Notes: a model not told the origin generated them from the letters alone. A stretch of 64,000 nucleotides of DNA from Phocoena phocoena (GCF_963924675.1 NW_027077450.1:393992-457991), one strand, 5' to 3'; counted from the first letter of the stretch, positions 45,516 through 59,900 are shown. Numbers and translations: made by a program.

Positions 45516-47296
45516 TTGAGCGTACGTGTTAGGGTACTGGTTATGGTTAGCTTACGGGTTAGGATTAGGGGACGGGTTAGAGTAAGGCTTCGGGTAAGTG
45601 TTAGGTTTAGGGTTAGGGTTAGGGTTAGGGAACGGGGACGGTTTAGGGGACAGGTTAGTGTACGACAACGGTTTAGGGTGAGCGTACGTGTTAGGGTATG
45701 GGTTAGTGTTAGCGTACGGGTTAGGCTTATGGGACGGGTTAGTGTAAGGCTTCGGGTAAGTGTTAGTGTTAGGGTTAGGGTTAGGGTTAGGGGACGGGGA
45801 CGGTTTAGGTGACAGGTTATGGTATGACAACATTTTAGGGTGAGCGTACGTGTTAGGGTACGTGTTAGTGTTAGCGTACCGGTTAGGATTAGGGGACGGG
45901 TTAGGGTAAGGCTTCGGGTAAGGGTTTGGGTTAGGGTTAGGGTTAGGGATAGGTGACGGGGATGGTTTAGGGTACAGGTTAGGGTACGACAATGGTTTAG
46001 GGTGAGCGTACGTGTTAGGGTACGGGTTAGGGTTAGCGTACGGGTTAGGATTAGGGGATGGGTTAGTGTAAGGCTTCGGGTTAGGGTTAGGGTTAGGTGA
46101 TGGGGACGGTTTAGGGGACAGGTTAGGGTACGACAACGGTTTAGGGTGAGCATACGTGTTAGGGTACTCGTTAGTGTTAGCGTACGGTTTAGGAATAGGG
46201 GACGGGTTAGGGTAAGGCTTCGGGTAAGGGTTAGGGTTAAGGTTAGGGTTAGGGTTAGGGGACGGGGACGGTTTAGGGGACAGGTTAGGGTACGACAACG
46301 GTTTAGGGTGAGCGTACGTATTAGGGTACTGGTTATGGTTAGCGTACGAATTAGGATTAGGGGACAGGTTAGAGTAAGGCTTCGGGTAAGGGTTAGGGTT
46401 AGGGTTAGGGTTAGGGTTAGGGTTAGGGGACAGGGACGGTTTAGGGGACAGGTTAGGGTACGACAACGGTTTAGGGTGAGCGTATGTGTTAGGGTATGGG
46501 TTAGTGTTAGCGTACGGGTTAGGATTAGGGGATTGGTTAGGGTAAGGCTTCGGGTAAGGGTTAGGGTTAGGGTTAGGTTTAGGGTTAGGGTTATGGGACA
46601 GGGACGGTTTAGGGAAAAGGTTAGGGTACGACAACGGTTTAGAGTGAGCGTACGTATTAGGGTACGGGTTACTGTTAGCGTACGGGTTAGGATTAGGGGA
46701 CGGGTTAGGGTAAGGCTTCGGGTAAGGGTTAGGGTTAGGTTTAGGGTTAGGGTTAGGGTTAGGGGATGGGGACGGTTTAAGGGAGAGGTTAGGGTACGAC
46801 AACGGTTTAGGGTGAGCGTAAGTGTCAGGGTATGGGTTCGTTTTAGCGTACGATTTAGGATTAGGGGACGGGTTAGGGTAAGGCTTTGGGTAAGGTTTAG
46901 GGTTAGGGTTAGTGTTAGTGTTAGGGTTAGGGGACGGGGACGGTTTAGGGGACAGGTTAGGGTACGACAAATGTTTAGGGTGAGCGTACGTGTTAGGGTA
47001 CGGGTTAGTGTTAGCGTACGGGTTAGGATTAGGGGACGTGTTAGGGTAAGGCTTCGGGTAAGGGTTCGGGTTAGGGTTAGGGTTAGGGTTAGGGGACGGT
47101 GACGGTATAGGCGACAGGTTAGGGTACGACAACGGTTTAGGGTGAGCGTACGTGTTAGGGTACTCGTTAGTGTTATCGTACGGGTTAGGAATAGGGGCGG
47201 GTTAGGGTAAGGCTTCGGGTAAGGGTTAGGATTAGGGTTAGGGTTAGGGGACGGGGACGGTTTAGGGGACAGGTTCGGGTACGACAACGGTTTAGG

Positions 47297-48772
47297 GTGA
47301 GCGTACGTGTTAGGGTACGGGTTAGTGTTAGCGTACGGGTTAGGTTTAGGGGACGGGTTAGGTTAAGGCTTCAGGTAAGGGTTAGGGTTAGGGTTAGGGT
47401 TAGGGTTAGTGTTAGGGGACGGCGACGGTTTAGGGGACAGGTTAGGGTACGACAACAGTTTAGGGTGAGCGTACCTGTTAGGCTACGGGTTAGTGTTAGC
47501 GTACGGGTTAGGATTAGGGGACGGGTTAGGGTAAGGCTTCGGGTAAGGGTTAGGGTTAGGGTTAGGGTTAGGGGACGGGGACGGTTTAGGGGACAGGTTA
47601 GGGTACGACAACGGTTTAGGGTGAGTGTACGTGTTAGGGTACGGGTTATTGTTAGCGTACGGGTTAGGATTAGGGGACGGGTTAGTGTAAGGCTTCAGGT
47701 AAGGGTTAGCGTTAGTGTTAGGTTTAGGGTTAGGGTTAGGGGACAGGGACGGTTTAGGGGACATGTTAGGGTACGACAACGCTTTAGGTTGAGCGTACGT
47801 GTTAGGGTACGGTTTAGTGTTAGCGTACGGGTTAGGATTACGGGACGAGTTAGCGTAAGTCTTCAGGTAAGGATTAGGGTTAGGGTTAGGGTTAGGGTTA
47901 GGGGACGGGGACGGTTTAGGGGACAGGTTAGGGTACGACAACGGTTTAGGGTGAGCGTACGTGTTAGGGTACGGGTTAGTGTTAGGTTACGGGTTAGATT
48001 TAGGGGACGGTTTAGGGTAAGGCTTCGGGTAAGGGTTAGGGTTAGGGTTAGGATTAGGGTTAGGGTTAGGAGACGGGGATGGTTTAGGGGACAGGTTAGG
48101 GTACGACAAAGGTTTAGGGTGAGCGTACATGTTAGGGTACAGATTAGTGTTAGCGTACGGGTTAGGATTAAGGGACGGGTTAGGGTAAGGCTTCAGGTAA
48201 GGGTTAGATTTAGGGTTAGGGTTAGGGGACGGCGACGGTTTAGGGGACAGGTTAGGGTACGACAACTGTTTAGGGTGAGTGTACGTGTTAGGGTACGGGT
48301 TAGTGTTAGCGTAAGGGTTAGGATTACGGGACGGGTTAGGGTAAGGCTTCTATTAAGGGTTAGGTTTAGTGTTAGGGTTAGTGTTAGGGTTAGGGGACGG
48401 GGACGGTTTAGGGGACAGGTTAGTGTACGACAAAGGTTTAGGCTGAGCGTACGTGTTAGGGTACGGGTTAGTGTTGGCGTATGGGTTAGGATTAGGGGAC
48501 GGGTTAGTGTAAGGCTTCGGGTAAGGGTTCGGGTTAGGGTTAGGGTTAGGGTTAGGGTTAGGGGACGGTGACGGTTTAGGGGACAGGTTAGGGTACGACA
48601 ACGGTTTAGGCTGAGCGTACGTGTTAGGGTACGGGTTAGTGTTAGCGTACGGGTTAGGTTTAGGGGACGGGTTAAGTTAAGGCTTCAGGTAAGGGTTAGG
48701 GTTAGGGTTAGGGTTAGGTTTAGGGAATGGGGACGGTTTAGGGGACAGGTTCGGGTACGACAACGGTTTAGG
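47297..48772 (+). repeat. 1.48-kb repeat, copy 1
   Basis: The plus-strand frame starting at 47297 and that at 48773 begin with the same 49 residues, set by the variant GGTTAGGTTTAGGGGACGGG plus GGCTTCAGG, giving an offset of 1,476 bp. Similarity continues for several monomers and then becomes patchy. Confidence 0.65.
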
Positions 48773-50248
48773 GTGAGCGTACGTGTTAGGGTACGGGTTA
48801 GTGTTAGCGTACGGGTTAGGTTTAGGGGACGGGTTAGGTTAAGGCTTCAGGTAAGGGTTAGGGTTAGGGTTAGGGTTAGGGTTAGTGTTAGGGGACGGCG
48901 ACGGTTTAGGGGACAGGTTACGGTACGACAACTCTTTAGGGTGAGTGTACGTGTTAGGGTATGGGTTATTGTTAGCGTACGGGTTAGGATTAGGGGACGG
49001 GTTAGGGTAAGGCTTCGGGTAAGGGTTAGCGTTAGGGTTAGGTTTAGGGTTAGGGTTAGGGGATGGGGACGGTTTAGGGGACATGTTAGGGTACGACAAC
49101 GCTTTAGGGTGAGCGTACGTGTTAGGGTACGGGTTAGTGTTAGCGTACGGGTTAGGATTACGGGACGAGTTAGCGAGAGTCTTCAGGTAAGGATCAGGGT
49201 TAGGGTTAGGGTTAGGGTTAGGGGACGGGGACGGTTTAGGGGACAGGTTAGTGTACGACAACGATTTAGGGTAAGCGTACGTGTTAGGCTACGGGTTAGT
49301 GTTAGCGTACGGGTTAGGATTAGGGGACGGGTTAGTGTAAGGCTTCGGGTAAGGGTTAGGGTTAGGGTTAGGGTTAGGGTTAGGGGACGGTTTAGGGGAC
49401 AGGTTAGAGTACGACAACGGTTTAGGGTGAGTGTACGTGTTAGGGTACTGGTTTAGGTTAGCGTACGGGTTAGGATTAGGGGACGGGTTAGAGTAAGGCT
49501 TCGGGTAAGGTTTAGGGTTAGGGTTAGGGTTAGGGTTAGGGGACGGGGACGGTTTAGGGGACAGGTTAGTGTACGAGAACGGTTTATGGTGAGCGTACGT
49601 GTTAGGGTATGGGTTAGTGTTAGCGTACGGTTTAGGCTTATGGGATGGGTTAGGGTAAGGCTTCGGGTAAGGGTTAGGGTTAGGGTTAGGGTTAGGGTTA
49701 GGGTTAGGGGACGGGGACGGTTTAGGGGACAGGTTATGGTATGACAAAGTTTTAAGGTGAGTGTACGTGTTAGGGTACGTGTTAGTGTTAGCGTACCGGT
49801 TAGGATTTGGGGACGGGTTAGGGTAAGGCTTCGGGTAAGGTTTAGGGTTAGGGTTAGGATTAGGGATAGGGGACGGGGATGGTTTAGGATACAGGTTAGG
49901 GTACGACAATGGTTTAGGATGAGCGTACGTTTTAGGGTATGGGTTAGGGTTAGCATACGGGTTAGGATTAGGGGATGGGTTAGTGTAAGGCTTCGGGTAA
50001 GGGTTAGGGTTAGGGTTAGGGTTAATGTTAGTGTTAGCGGATGGGGACGGTTTAGGGGACAGGTTCGGGTACGACAACGGTTTAGGGTGAGCGTACGTGT
50101 TAGGGTACGGGTTAGTGTTAGGTTACGGGTTATATTTAGGGGACGGTTTAGGGTAAGGCTTCGGGTAAGGGTTAGGTTTAGGGTTAGGATTAGGGTTAGG
50201 GTTAGGGGACGGGGATGGTTTAGGGGACAGGTTAGGGTACGACAAAGG
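48773..50248 (+). repeat. 1.48-kb repeat, copy 2
   Basis: Partner of 47297-48772. The right end is set by the period and is not independently supported. Confidence 0.55.
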
Positions 50249-51889
50249 TTTAGGGTGAGCGTACGTGTTAGGGTACAGGTTAGTGTTAGCGTACGGGTTA
50301 GGATTAAGGGACGGGTTAGGGTAAGGCTTCGGGTAAGGGTTAGGGTTAGGGTTAGGGTTAGGGTTAGGGGACGGCGACGGTTTAGGGGACAGGTTATGGT
50401 ACAACAACGGTTTAGGGTGAGCGTACGTGTGAGGGTACAGGTTAGTGTTAGCGTACGGGTTAGGATTAGGAGACGGGTGAGTGTAAGGCTTCGGGTAAGG
50501 TTTAGGGTTTTGGTTAGGGTTAGGGTTAGGGTTAGGGAATGGGGACGGTTTAGGGGACAGGTTAGGGTACGAAAACGGTTTAGGGTGAGCGTATGTGTTA
50601 GGGTACGGGTTAGAGTTAGCATACGGGTTAGGATTAGGGGACGGGTTAGGGTAAGGCTTCGGGTAAGGGTTAGGGTTAGGGTTAGGGTTAGGGTTAGGGG
50701 ACGGGGACGGTTTATGGGACAGGTTAGGGTACAACAACGGTTTTGGGTGAGCGTACGTGTTAGGGTATGGATTAGTGTTAGCGTTCGGGTAAGGATTAGG
50801 GGACGGGTTAGGGTAAGGCTTCGGGTAAGGTTTAGGGTTAGGGTTAGGGTTAGGGTTAGAGGACGGGGACGGTTTAGGTGACAGGTTAGGGTACGACAAC
50901 GGTTTAGGGTGAGCGTACGTGTTAGGGTATGGGTTAGTGTTAGCGTACGGGTAAGGATTAGGGAATGGGTTAGGGTAAGGCTTCGGGTAAGTGTTAGGGT
51001 TAGGGTTAGTGTTAGGGTTAGGGTTAGGGTTAGGGGACAGGGACGGTTTAGGGAACAGGTTAGGGTACGACAACGGTTTAGAGTGAGCGTACGTGTTAGG
51101 GTACGGGTTACTGTTAGCGTACAGGTTAGGATTAGGGGACGGGTTAGGGTAAGGCTTCGGTAAGGGTTAGGGTTAGGTTTAGGGTTAGGGTTAGGGTTAG
51201 GGGATGGGGACGGTTTAAGGGAGAGGTTAGGGTATGACAACGGTTTAGGGTGAGCGTAAGTGTTAGGGTACGGGTTCGTGTTAGCGTACGCTTTAGGATT
51301 AGGGGACGGGTTAGGGTAAGGCTTTGTGTAAGGCTTAGAGTTAGGGTTAGTGTTAGGGTTAGGGGACGGGGACGGTTTAGGGGACTGGTTAGGGTACGAC
51401 AAATGTTTAGGGAGAGCGTACGTGTTAGGGTACGGGTTAGTGTTAGCGTACGGGTTAGGATTAGGGGATGGGTTAGGGTAAGGCTTCGGGTAAGGGTTCG
51501 GTTAGTGTTAGGGTTAGGGTTAGGGGACGGTGACGGTTTAGGGGACATGTTAGGGTAAGACAACAGTTTAGGGTGAGCGTACGTGTTAGGGTACGGGTTA
51601 GTGTTAGCGTACGGGTTAGGATTACGGGACGAGTTGGCGTAAGGCTTCAGGTAAGGATTAGGGTCAGGGTTAGGGTTAGGGTTAGTGTTAGGGGACGGGG
51701 ACGGTTTAGGGGATAGGTTAGGTTACGACAACAGTTTAGGGTGAGCGTACGTGTTAGGCTACGGGTTAGTGTTAGCGTACGGGTTAGGTTTAGGGGACGG
51801 GTTAGGGTAAGGCTTCGGGTAAGGGTTAGGGTTAGGGTTAGGGTTAGGGAACAGGGATGGTTTAGGGGACAGGTTAGTATACGACAACG

Positions 51890-53170
51890 GTTTAGGGTGA
51901 GCATACGTGTTAGGGTATGGGTTAGTGTTAGCGTACGGGTTAGGCTTATGGGACGGGTTAGGGTAAGGCTTCGGGTAAGGGTTAGGATTAGGGTTAGGGT
52001 TAGGGTTAGGGTTAGGGGACGGGGACGGTTTAGGGGACAGGTTATGGTATGACAACGTTTTAGGGTGAGTGTACGTGTTAGGGTACGTGTTAGTGTTAGC
52101 GTACCGGTTAGGATTAGTGGACGGGTTAGGGTAAGGCTTCGGATAAGGGTTAGGGTTAGGGTTAGGGTTAGGGATAGGGGACGGGGATGGTTTAGGGTAC
52201 AGGTTAGGGTACGACAATGGTTTAGGGTGAGCGTACGTGTTAGGGTACGGGTTAGGGTTAGCGTACGGGTTAGGATTAGGGGATGTGTTAGTGTAAGGTT
52301 TCGGGTAAGGGTTAGGGTTAGGGTTAGGGTTAGGGTTAGGGGACGGGGACGGGGACGGTTTAAGGGACAGGTTAGGGTACGACAACGGTTTAGGGTGAGC
52401 GTACGTGTTAGGCTACGGATTAGTGTTAGCGTACAGGTTAGATTAGGGGACGGGTTAGTGTAAGGCTTCGGGTAAGGGTTAGGGTTAGGGTTAGGGGACG
52501 GGGACGGTTTAGGGGACAGGATAGGGTACGACAAGGGTTTAGGGTGAGCGTACGTGTTACGGTACTGGTTATGGTTAGCGTACGGGTTAGGATTAGGGGA
52601 CGGGTTAGTGTAAGACTTCAGGTAAGGGTTAGGGTTAGGGTTAGGGTTAGGGTTAGGGGACGGGGATGGTTTAGGGGAGAGGTTAGTGTACGACAACGGT
52701 TTAGGGTGAGCGTACGTGTTAGGGTATGGGTTAGTGTTAGCGTATGGGTTAGGCTTATGGGACGGGTTAGTGTAAGGCTTCGGGTAAGGGTTAGTGTTAG
52801 GGTTAGGGTTAGGGTTAGGGTTAGGGGACGGGGACGGTTTAGCGGACAGGTTATGGTACGACAACGTTTTAGGGTGAGCGTACGTGTTAGGGTACGTGTT
52901 AGTGTTAGCGTACCGGTTAGGATTATGGGACGGTTTCGGGTAAGGCTTCGGGTAAGGGTTTGGGTTAGGGTTAGGGTTAGGGATAAGGGACGGGGATGGT
53001 TTAGGGTACAGGTTAGGGTACGACAATGGTTTAGCGTGAGCGTACGTGTTAGGGTACCGGTTAGGGTTAGCGTACGGGTTAGGATTAGGGGATGGGTTAG
53101 TGTAAGGCTTCGGGTAAGTGTTAGGGTTAGGGTTAGGTTTAGGGTTAGGGTACGGGGACGGGGACGGTTT
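51890..53170 (+). repeat. 1.28-kb dispersed duplicate, copy 1 (offset 3,760-3,766 bp)
   Basis: It matches 55656-56930. The marker GGTTAGGCTTATGGGACGGG appears at about 51948 and 55704, and again later in each block (about 52747 and 56507). It is followed by CGTACCGG and an ATACAGG/TACAGG-type monomer in the same order. Confidence 0.8.
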
Positions 53171-55655
53171 AGGGGACAGGTTAGTGTACGACAACGGTTT
53201 AGGGTGAGCCTACATGTTAGGGTACGGGTTAGAGTTAGCATACGGGTTAGGATTAGGAGACGGGTTAGGGTAAGGCTTCGGGTAAGGGTTAGGGTTAGGG
53301 TTAGGGTTAGGTTTAGGTTTAGGGTATGGGGACGGTGTAGGGGACAGGTTAGGGTACGACAACGGTTTAGGGTGAGCGTACGTGTTAGGGTACGGTTTAG
53401 TGTTAGCGTACGGGTTAGGATTAGGGGACGTGTTAGGGTAAGGCTTTGGTTAAGGGTTAGGTTTAGGGTTAGTGTTAGGGTTAGGGGACGGGGATGGTTT
53501 AGGGGACAGGTTAGGGTACGACAAATGTTTAGGGTGAACGTATCTGTTAGGGTACGGGTTAGTGTTAGCGTACGGGTTAGGATTAGGGGACGTGTTAGGG
53601 TAAGGCTTCGGGTAAGGGTTAGGGTTAGGGTTAGGGGACGGGGACGGTTTAGGGGACAGGTTAGGGTAGGACAACGGTTTAGGGTGAGCATACGTGTTAG
53701 GGTATGGGTTAGTGTTAGCCTACGGGTTAGGATTAGGGGACGGGTTAGGGTAAGGCTTCGGGTAAGGGTTAGGGTTAGGGTTAGGGATAGGGTTAGGGGA
53801 CGGGGACGGTTTAGGGGACAGGTTAGTGTACGACAACGGTTTAGGGTGAGCGTACGTGTTAGGCTATGGGTTAGTGTTAGCGTACGGGTTAGGACTAGGG
53901 GACGGGTTAGGGTAAGGCTTCGGGTAAGGGTTAGGGTTAGGGTTAGGGTTAGGGTTAGGGGACGGTTTAGGGGACAGGTTAGGGTACGACAACTCTTTAG
54001 GATGAGTGTACGTGTTAGGGTATGGGTTAGTGTTAGCGTACGGGTTAGGATTTCGGGACGGGTTAGGGTAAGGCTTCAGGTAAGGGTAAGGTTTAGGGTT
54101 AGGGTTAGTGTTAGTGTTAGCGTTAGGGGACGGGGACGTTTTAGGGGACAGGTTAGGGTACGACAAAGGTTTAGGCTGAGCGTACGTGTTAGGATACGGG
54201 TTAGTGTTAGCGTACGGGTTAGGATTAGGGGACGGGTTAGGGTAAGGCTTCGGGTAAGGGTTCGGGTTAGGGTTAGGGTTAGGGTTAGGGTTAGGGTTAG
54301 GGGAAGGGGGCGGTTTAGGGGACAGGTTAGGGTACGACAACGTTTTAGGGTGAGCGTACGTGTTAGGGTACGTGTTAGTGTTAGCGTACGGGTTAGGATT
54401 AGGGTACGGGTTAGGGTAAGGCTTCGGATAAGGTTTAGGGTTAGGGTTAGGGTTAGGGTTAGGGGACGGCGATGGTTTAGGGGACAGGTTAGTGTACGAC
54501 AACTGTTTAGGGTGAGTGTACGTGTTAGGGTATGGGTTAGTATTAGCGTACGGGTTAGGATTAAGGGACGGGTTAGGTTAAGGCTTCAGGTAACTGTTAG
54601 GGTTAGGGTTAGGGTTAGGGTTAGGGTTAGTGGACGGCGACGGTTTAGGGGACAGGTTAGTGTACGACAACTGTTTAGGGTGAGTGTACGTGTTAGGGTA
54701 CGGTTTAGTGTTAGCGTATGGGTTAGGATTACGGGACGGGTTAGGGTAAGGCTTCGGGTAAGGGTTAGACTTAGGGTTAGTGTTAGGGTTAGTGTTAGGG
54801 GACGGGGACGGTTTAGGGGACAGGTTAGGGTACGACAACTGTTTAGGGTGAGCGTACGTGTTAGGGTACAGGTTATTGTTAGTGTACGGGTTAGGATTAT
54901 GGGAAGGGTTAGGGTAAGGCTTCGGGTAAGGGTTAGGGTTAGGGTTATGTTTAGGGTTAGGGGACGGGGACGGGGACGGTTTAGGGGACAGGTTAGTGTA
55001 TGACAACGGTTTAGGGTGAGCGTACGTGTTAGGGTATGGTTTATTGTTAGCGTACGGATTAGGATTATGGGACGGGTTAGGGTAAGGCTTCGGGTAAGGT
55101 TTAGGGTTAGGGTTAGGGTTAGGGTTAGGGTTAGGGGACGGGGACGCTTTAGGGGACAGGTTAGGGTACGACAACGGTTTAGGATGAGCGTATGTGTTAG
55201 GGTACGGGTTAGAGTTAGCGTATGGTTTAGGATTAGGGGACGGGTTAGGGTAAGGCTTTGGTTAAGGGTTAGGGTTAGGGTTAGTGTTAGGGTTAGGGGA
55301 CGGGGACAGTTCAGGGGACAGGTTAGGGTATGACAAATGTTTAGGATGTGCATAGGTGTTAGGGTACGGGTTAGTGTTAGCGTACAGGTTAGGATTAAGG
55401 GACTGGTTAGGGTAAGGCTTCGGGTAAGGGTTAGGTGTAGTGTTAGGGTTAGGGGACGGGGCGGTTTAGGGGACAGGTTAGGGTACGACAACGGTTTAGG
55501 GTGAGCGTACGTGTTAGAGTACAGGTTAGTGTTAGCGTACGGGTTAGGATTAGGGGACGGGTTAGGGTAAGGCTTCGGGTAAGGGTTAGGGTTAGGGTTA
55601 GGGATAAGGTTAGGGGACGGGGACGGTTTAGGGGACAGGTTAGGGTACCACAACG

Positions 55656-56930
55656 GTTTAGGGTGAGCATACGTGTTAGGGTATGGTTTAGTGTTAGCCT
55701 ACGGGTTAGGCTTATGGGACGGGTTAGGGTAAGGCTACGGGTAAGGGTTAGGATTAGGGTTAGGGTTAGGGTTAGGGTTAGGGGACGGGGACGGTTTAGG
55801 GGACAGGTCATGGTATGACAACGTTTTAGGGTGAGTGTACGTGTTAGGGTACGTGTTAGTGTTAGCGTACCGGTTAGGATTATTGGACAGGTTAGGGTAA
55901 GGCTTCGGGTAAGTGTTAGGGTTAGGGTTAGGGTTAGGGATAGGGGACGGGGATGGTTTAGGGTACAGGTTAGGGTACGACAATGGTTTAGGGTGAGCGT
56001 ACGTATTAGGGAACGGGTTAGGGTTAGCGTACGGGTTAGGATTAGGGGATGTGTTAGTGTAAGGTTTCGGGTAAGGGTTAGGGTTAGGGTTAGGGTTAGG
56101 GTTAGGGGACGGGGACGGTTTAAGGGACAGGTTAGGGTACGACAACGGTTTAGGGTGAGCGTACGTGTTAAGCTACGTGTTAGTGTTAGCGTACAGGTTA
56201 GATTAGGGGACGGGTTAGTGTAAGGCTTCGGGTAAGGGTTAGGGTTAGGGTTAGGGGACGGGGACGGTTTAGGAGACAGAATAGGGTACGACAAGGGTTT
56301 AGGGTGAGCGTACGTGTTAGGGTACTGGTTATGGTTAGCGTATGGGTTAGGATTAGGGGACGGGTTAGAGTAAGACTTCGGGTAAGGGTTAGGGTTAGGG
56401 TTAGGGTTAGGGTTAGGGGACGGGGACGGTTTAGGGGAGATGTTAGTGTACGACAACGGTTTAGGGTGAGCGTACGTGTTAGGGTATGGGTTAGTGTTAG
56501 CGTATGGGTTAGGCTTATGGGACGGGTTAGTGTAAGGCTTCGGGTAAGGGTTAGTGTTAGGGTTAGGGTTAGGGTTAGGGTTAGGGGACGGGGACGGTTT
56601 AGGGGACAGGTTATGGTACGACAAAGTTTTAGGTTGAGCGTACGTGTTAGGTTACGTGTTAGTGTTAGCGTACCGGTTAGGATTAGGGGATGGGTTAGGG
56701 TAAGGCTTCGGGTAAGGGTTTGGGTTAGGGTTAGGGTTAGGGATAGGGGAGGGGGATGGTTTAGGGTACAGGTTAGGGTACGACAATGGTTTAGCGTGAG
56801 CGTACGTGTTAGGGTACCGGTTAGGGTTAGCGTACGGGTTAGGATTAGGGGATGGGTTAGTGTAAGACTTCGGGTAAGGGTTAGGGTTAGGGTTAGGTTT
56901 AGGGTTAGGGTACGGGGACGGGGACGGTTT
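55656..56930 (+). repeat. 1.28-kb dispersed duplicate, copy 2
   Basis: Partner of 51890-53170. Related single occurrences of the GGCTTATGGGA marker lie near 45723 and 49633, so the block probably belongs to an older, larger repeat family in this array. Confidence 0.8.
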
Positions 56931-59900
56931 AGGGGACAGGTTCGGGTACGACAACGGTACAGGTTGAGCGTACGTGTTAGGGTACAGGTTAGTGTTAGCG
57001 TACGGGTTAAGTTTAGGGGACGGTTTAGGGTAAGGCTTCGGATAAGGTTTAGGTTTAGGGTTAGGATTAGGGTTAGGGTTAGGGGACGGGGATGGTTTAG
57101 GGGACAGGTTAGGGTACGACAACGGTTGTGGTGAGTGTACATGTTAGTGTACGGGTTAGTGTTAGCGTACGGGTTAGGATTAAGGGACGGGTTAGGTTAA
57201 GGCTTCAGGTAAGGGTTAGTGTTAGGGTTAGGGTTAGGGTTAAGGTTAGGGTACGGCGACGGTTTAGGGGACAGGTTAGGGTACGACAAATATTTAGGGT
57301 GAGCGTACGTGTTAGGGTACGGGTTAGTGTTAGCGTACGGGTTAGGATTAGGGGACGTGTTAGGGTAAGGCTTCGTGTAAGGGTTAGGGTTAGGGTTAGG
57401 GTTAGGGGACGGGGACGGTTTAGGGGACAGGTTAGGGTACGACAACGGTTTAGGGAGAGCGTACTTGTTAGGGTACGGGTTAGTGTTAGCGTACGGGTTA
57501 GGATTAGAGGACGGGTTAGGGTAAGGCTTCGGGTAAGGGTCAGGGTTAGGGTTAGGGTTAGGGTTAGAGTTAGGAGACGGGGACGGTTTAGGGGACAGGT
57601 TAGTGTACGACAATGGTTTAGGGTGTGCATATGTGTTAGGGTATGGTTTAGTGTTAGCGTACGGGTTAGGATTAGGGGACGGGTTACGGTAAGGCTTCAG
57701 GTAAGGTTTAGGTTTAGGGTTAGGGTTAGGGTTAGGGTTAGGGGACGGGGACGGTTTAGGGGACAGGTTAGTGTACGACAACGGTTTAGGGTGAGCGTAC
57801 GTGTTAGGGTACGGTTTAGTGTTAGCGTAAGGGTTAGGATAAGGGGACGGGTTAGGGTAAGGTTTCGGGTAAGTGTTAGGGTTATGGTTAGGGTTAGGGG
57901 ACGGGGACGGTTTAGGGGACAGGTTAGGGTACGACAACGGTTTAGGGTGAGCGTACGTGTTAGGCTACGGGTTAGTGTTAGCGTACGGGTTAGGATTAGG
58001 GGAAGGGTTAGGGTAAGGCTTCGGGTAAGGGTTAGGGTTAGGCTTAGGGTTAGGGTGAGGGGACGGGGACAGTTTAGGGGACAGGATAGGGTACGACAAC
58101 TGTTTAGGATGAGTGTACGTGTTAGGGTATGGGTTAGTGTTAGCGTACGGGTTAGGATTACGGGACGGGTTAGGGTAAGGCTTCAGGTAAGGGTTAGGGT
58201 TAGGGTTAGGGTTAGGGTTAGTGTTAGGGTTAGGGGACGGGGATGGTTTAGGGGACAGGTTAGGGTACGACAAAGGTTTAGGCTGAGCGTACGTGTTAGG
58301 GTACGGGTTAGTGTTAGCGTACGGGTTAGGATTATGGGACGGGTTAGGGTAAGGCTTCGGGTAAGGGTTCGGGTTAGGGTTAGGGTTAGGGTTAGGGTTA
58401 GGGTTAGGGGACGGTGACGGTTTAGGGGACAGGTTAGGTTACAACAACGTTTTAGGGTGAGCGTACGTGTTAGGGTACGGTTTAGTGTTAGCGTACGGGT
58501 TACGATTAGGGGACGGGTTAGTGTAAGGCTTCGGGTAAGGGTTAGTTTTAGGGTTAGGGTAAGGGGACGGGGACGGTTTAGGGGACAGGTTCGGGTACGA
58601 CAACGGTTTAGGGTGAGCGTACGTGTTAGGGTACGGGTTAGGGTTATCGTACGGGTTAGGATTAGGGGACGGGTTAGGGTAAGGCTTCGGGTAAAGGTTA
58701 GGGTTAGGGTTAGGGTTAGGGGACGGGGACGGTTTAGGGGACAGGTTAGTGTACGACAACGGTTTAGGGTGAGCGTACATGTTAGGGTACGGGTTAGTGT
58801 TAGCGTACGGGTTAGGATTAGGGAACGGGTGAGTGTAAGGCTTCGGGTAAGGGTTAGGGTTATGGTTAGGGTTAGGGTTAGGGTTAGGGAATGGGGACGG
58901 TTTAGGGGACAGGTTAGGGTACGACAACGGTTTAGGTTGAGCGTACGTGTTAGGGTACGGGTTATTGTTAGCGTACGCGTTAGGATTAGGGGACGTGTTA
59001 GGGTAAGGCTTCGGGTAAGTGTTATGGTTAGGTTTAGGGTTAGGGTTAGTGTTAGGGGATGGGGACGGTTTAAGGGAGAGGTTAGGGTACGACAACGGTT
59101 TAGGGTGAGCGTAAGTGTTAGGGTACGGGTTCGTGTTAGCGTACGATTTAGGATTAGGGGACGGGTTAGGGTAAGGCTTTGGGTAAGGGTTAGGGTTAGG
59201 TTTAGTGTTAGGGTTAGGGGACGGGGAGGATTTAGGGGAAAGGTTAGGGTACGACAAATATTTAGGGTGAGCGTACGTGTTAGGGTACGGGTTAGTGTTT
59301 CCGTACGGGTTAGGATTAGGGGATATGTAAGGGTAAGGCTTCGGGTAAGGGTTCGGGTGAGTGTTAGGGTTAGGGTTAGGGTTAGGGGATGGTGACGGTT
59401 TAGGGGACAGGTTAGGGTAACACAACGGTTTAGGGTGAGCGTACGTGTTAGGGTACTGGTAAGTGTTAGCGTACGGTTTAGGAATAGGGGACGGGTTAGT
59501 GTAAGGCTTCGGATAAGTGTTAGGGTTAGGGTTAGGGTTAGGGGACGGGGACGGTTTAGGGGACAGGTTCGGGTACGACAACGGTATAGGGTGAGCGTAC
59601 GTGTTAGGGTACGGGTTAGTGTGAGCGTACGGGTTAGGTTTAGGGGACGGTTTAGGGTAAGGCTTCGGATAAGTTTTAGGGTTAGGGTTAGGATTAGGGT
59701 TAGGGTTAGGGGACGGGGATGGTTTAGGGGACAGGTTAGGTTACGACCACGGTTGTGGTGAGCGTACATGTTAGGGTACGGGTTAGTGTTAGCGTACGGG
59801 TTAGGATTAAGGACGGGTTAGGTTAAGGCTTCAGGTAAGGGTTAGGGTTAGGGTTAGGGTTAGGGTTAGGGGACGGCGACGGTTTAGGGGACAGGTTATG

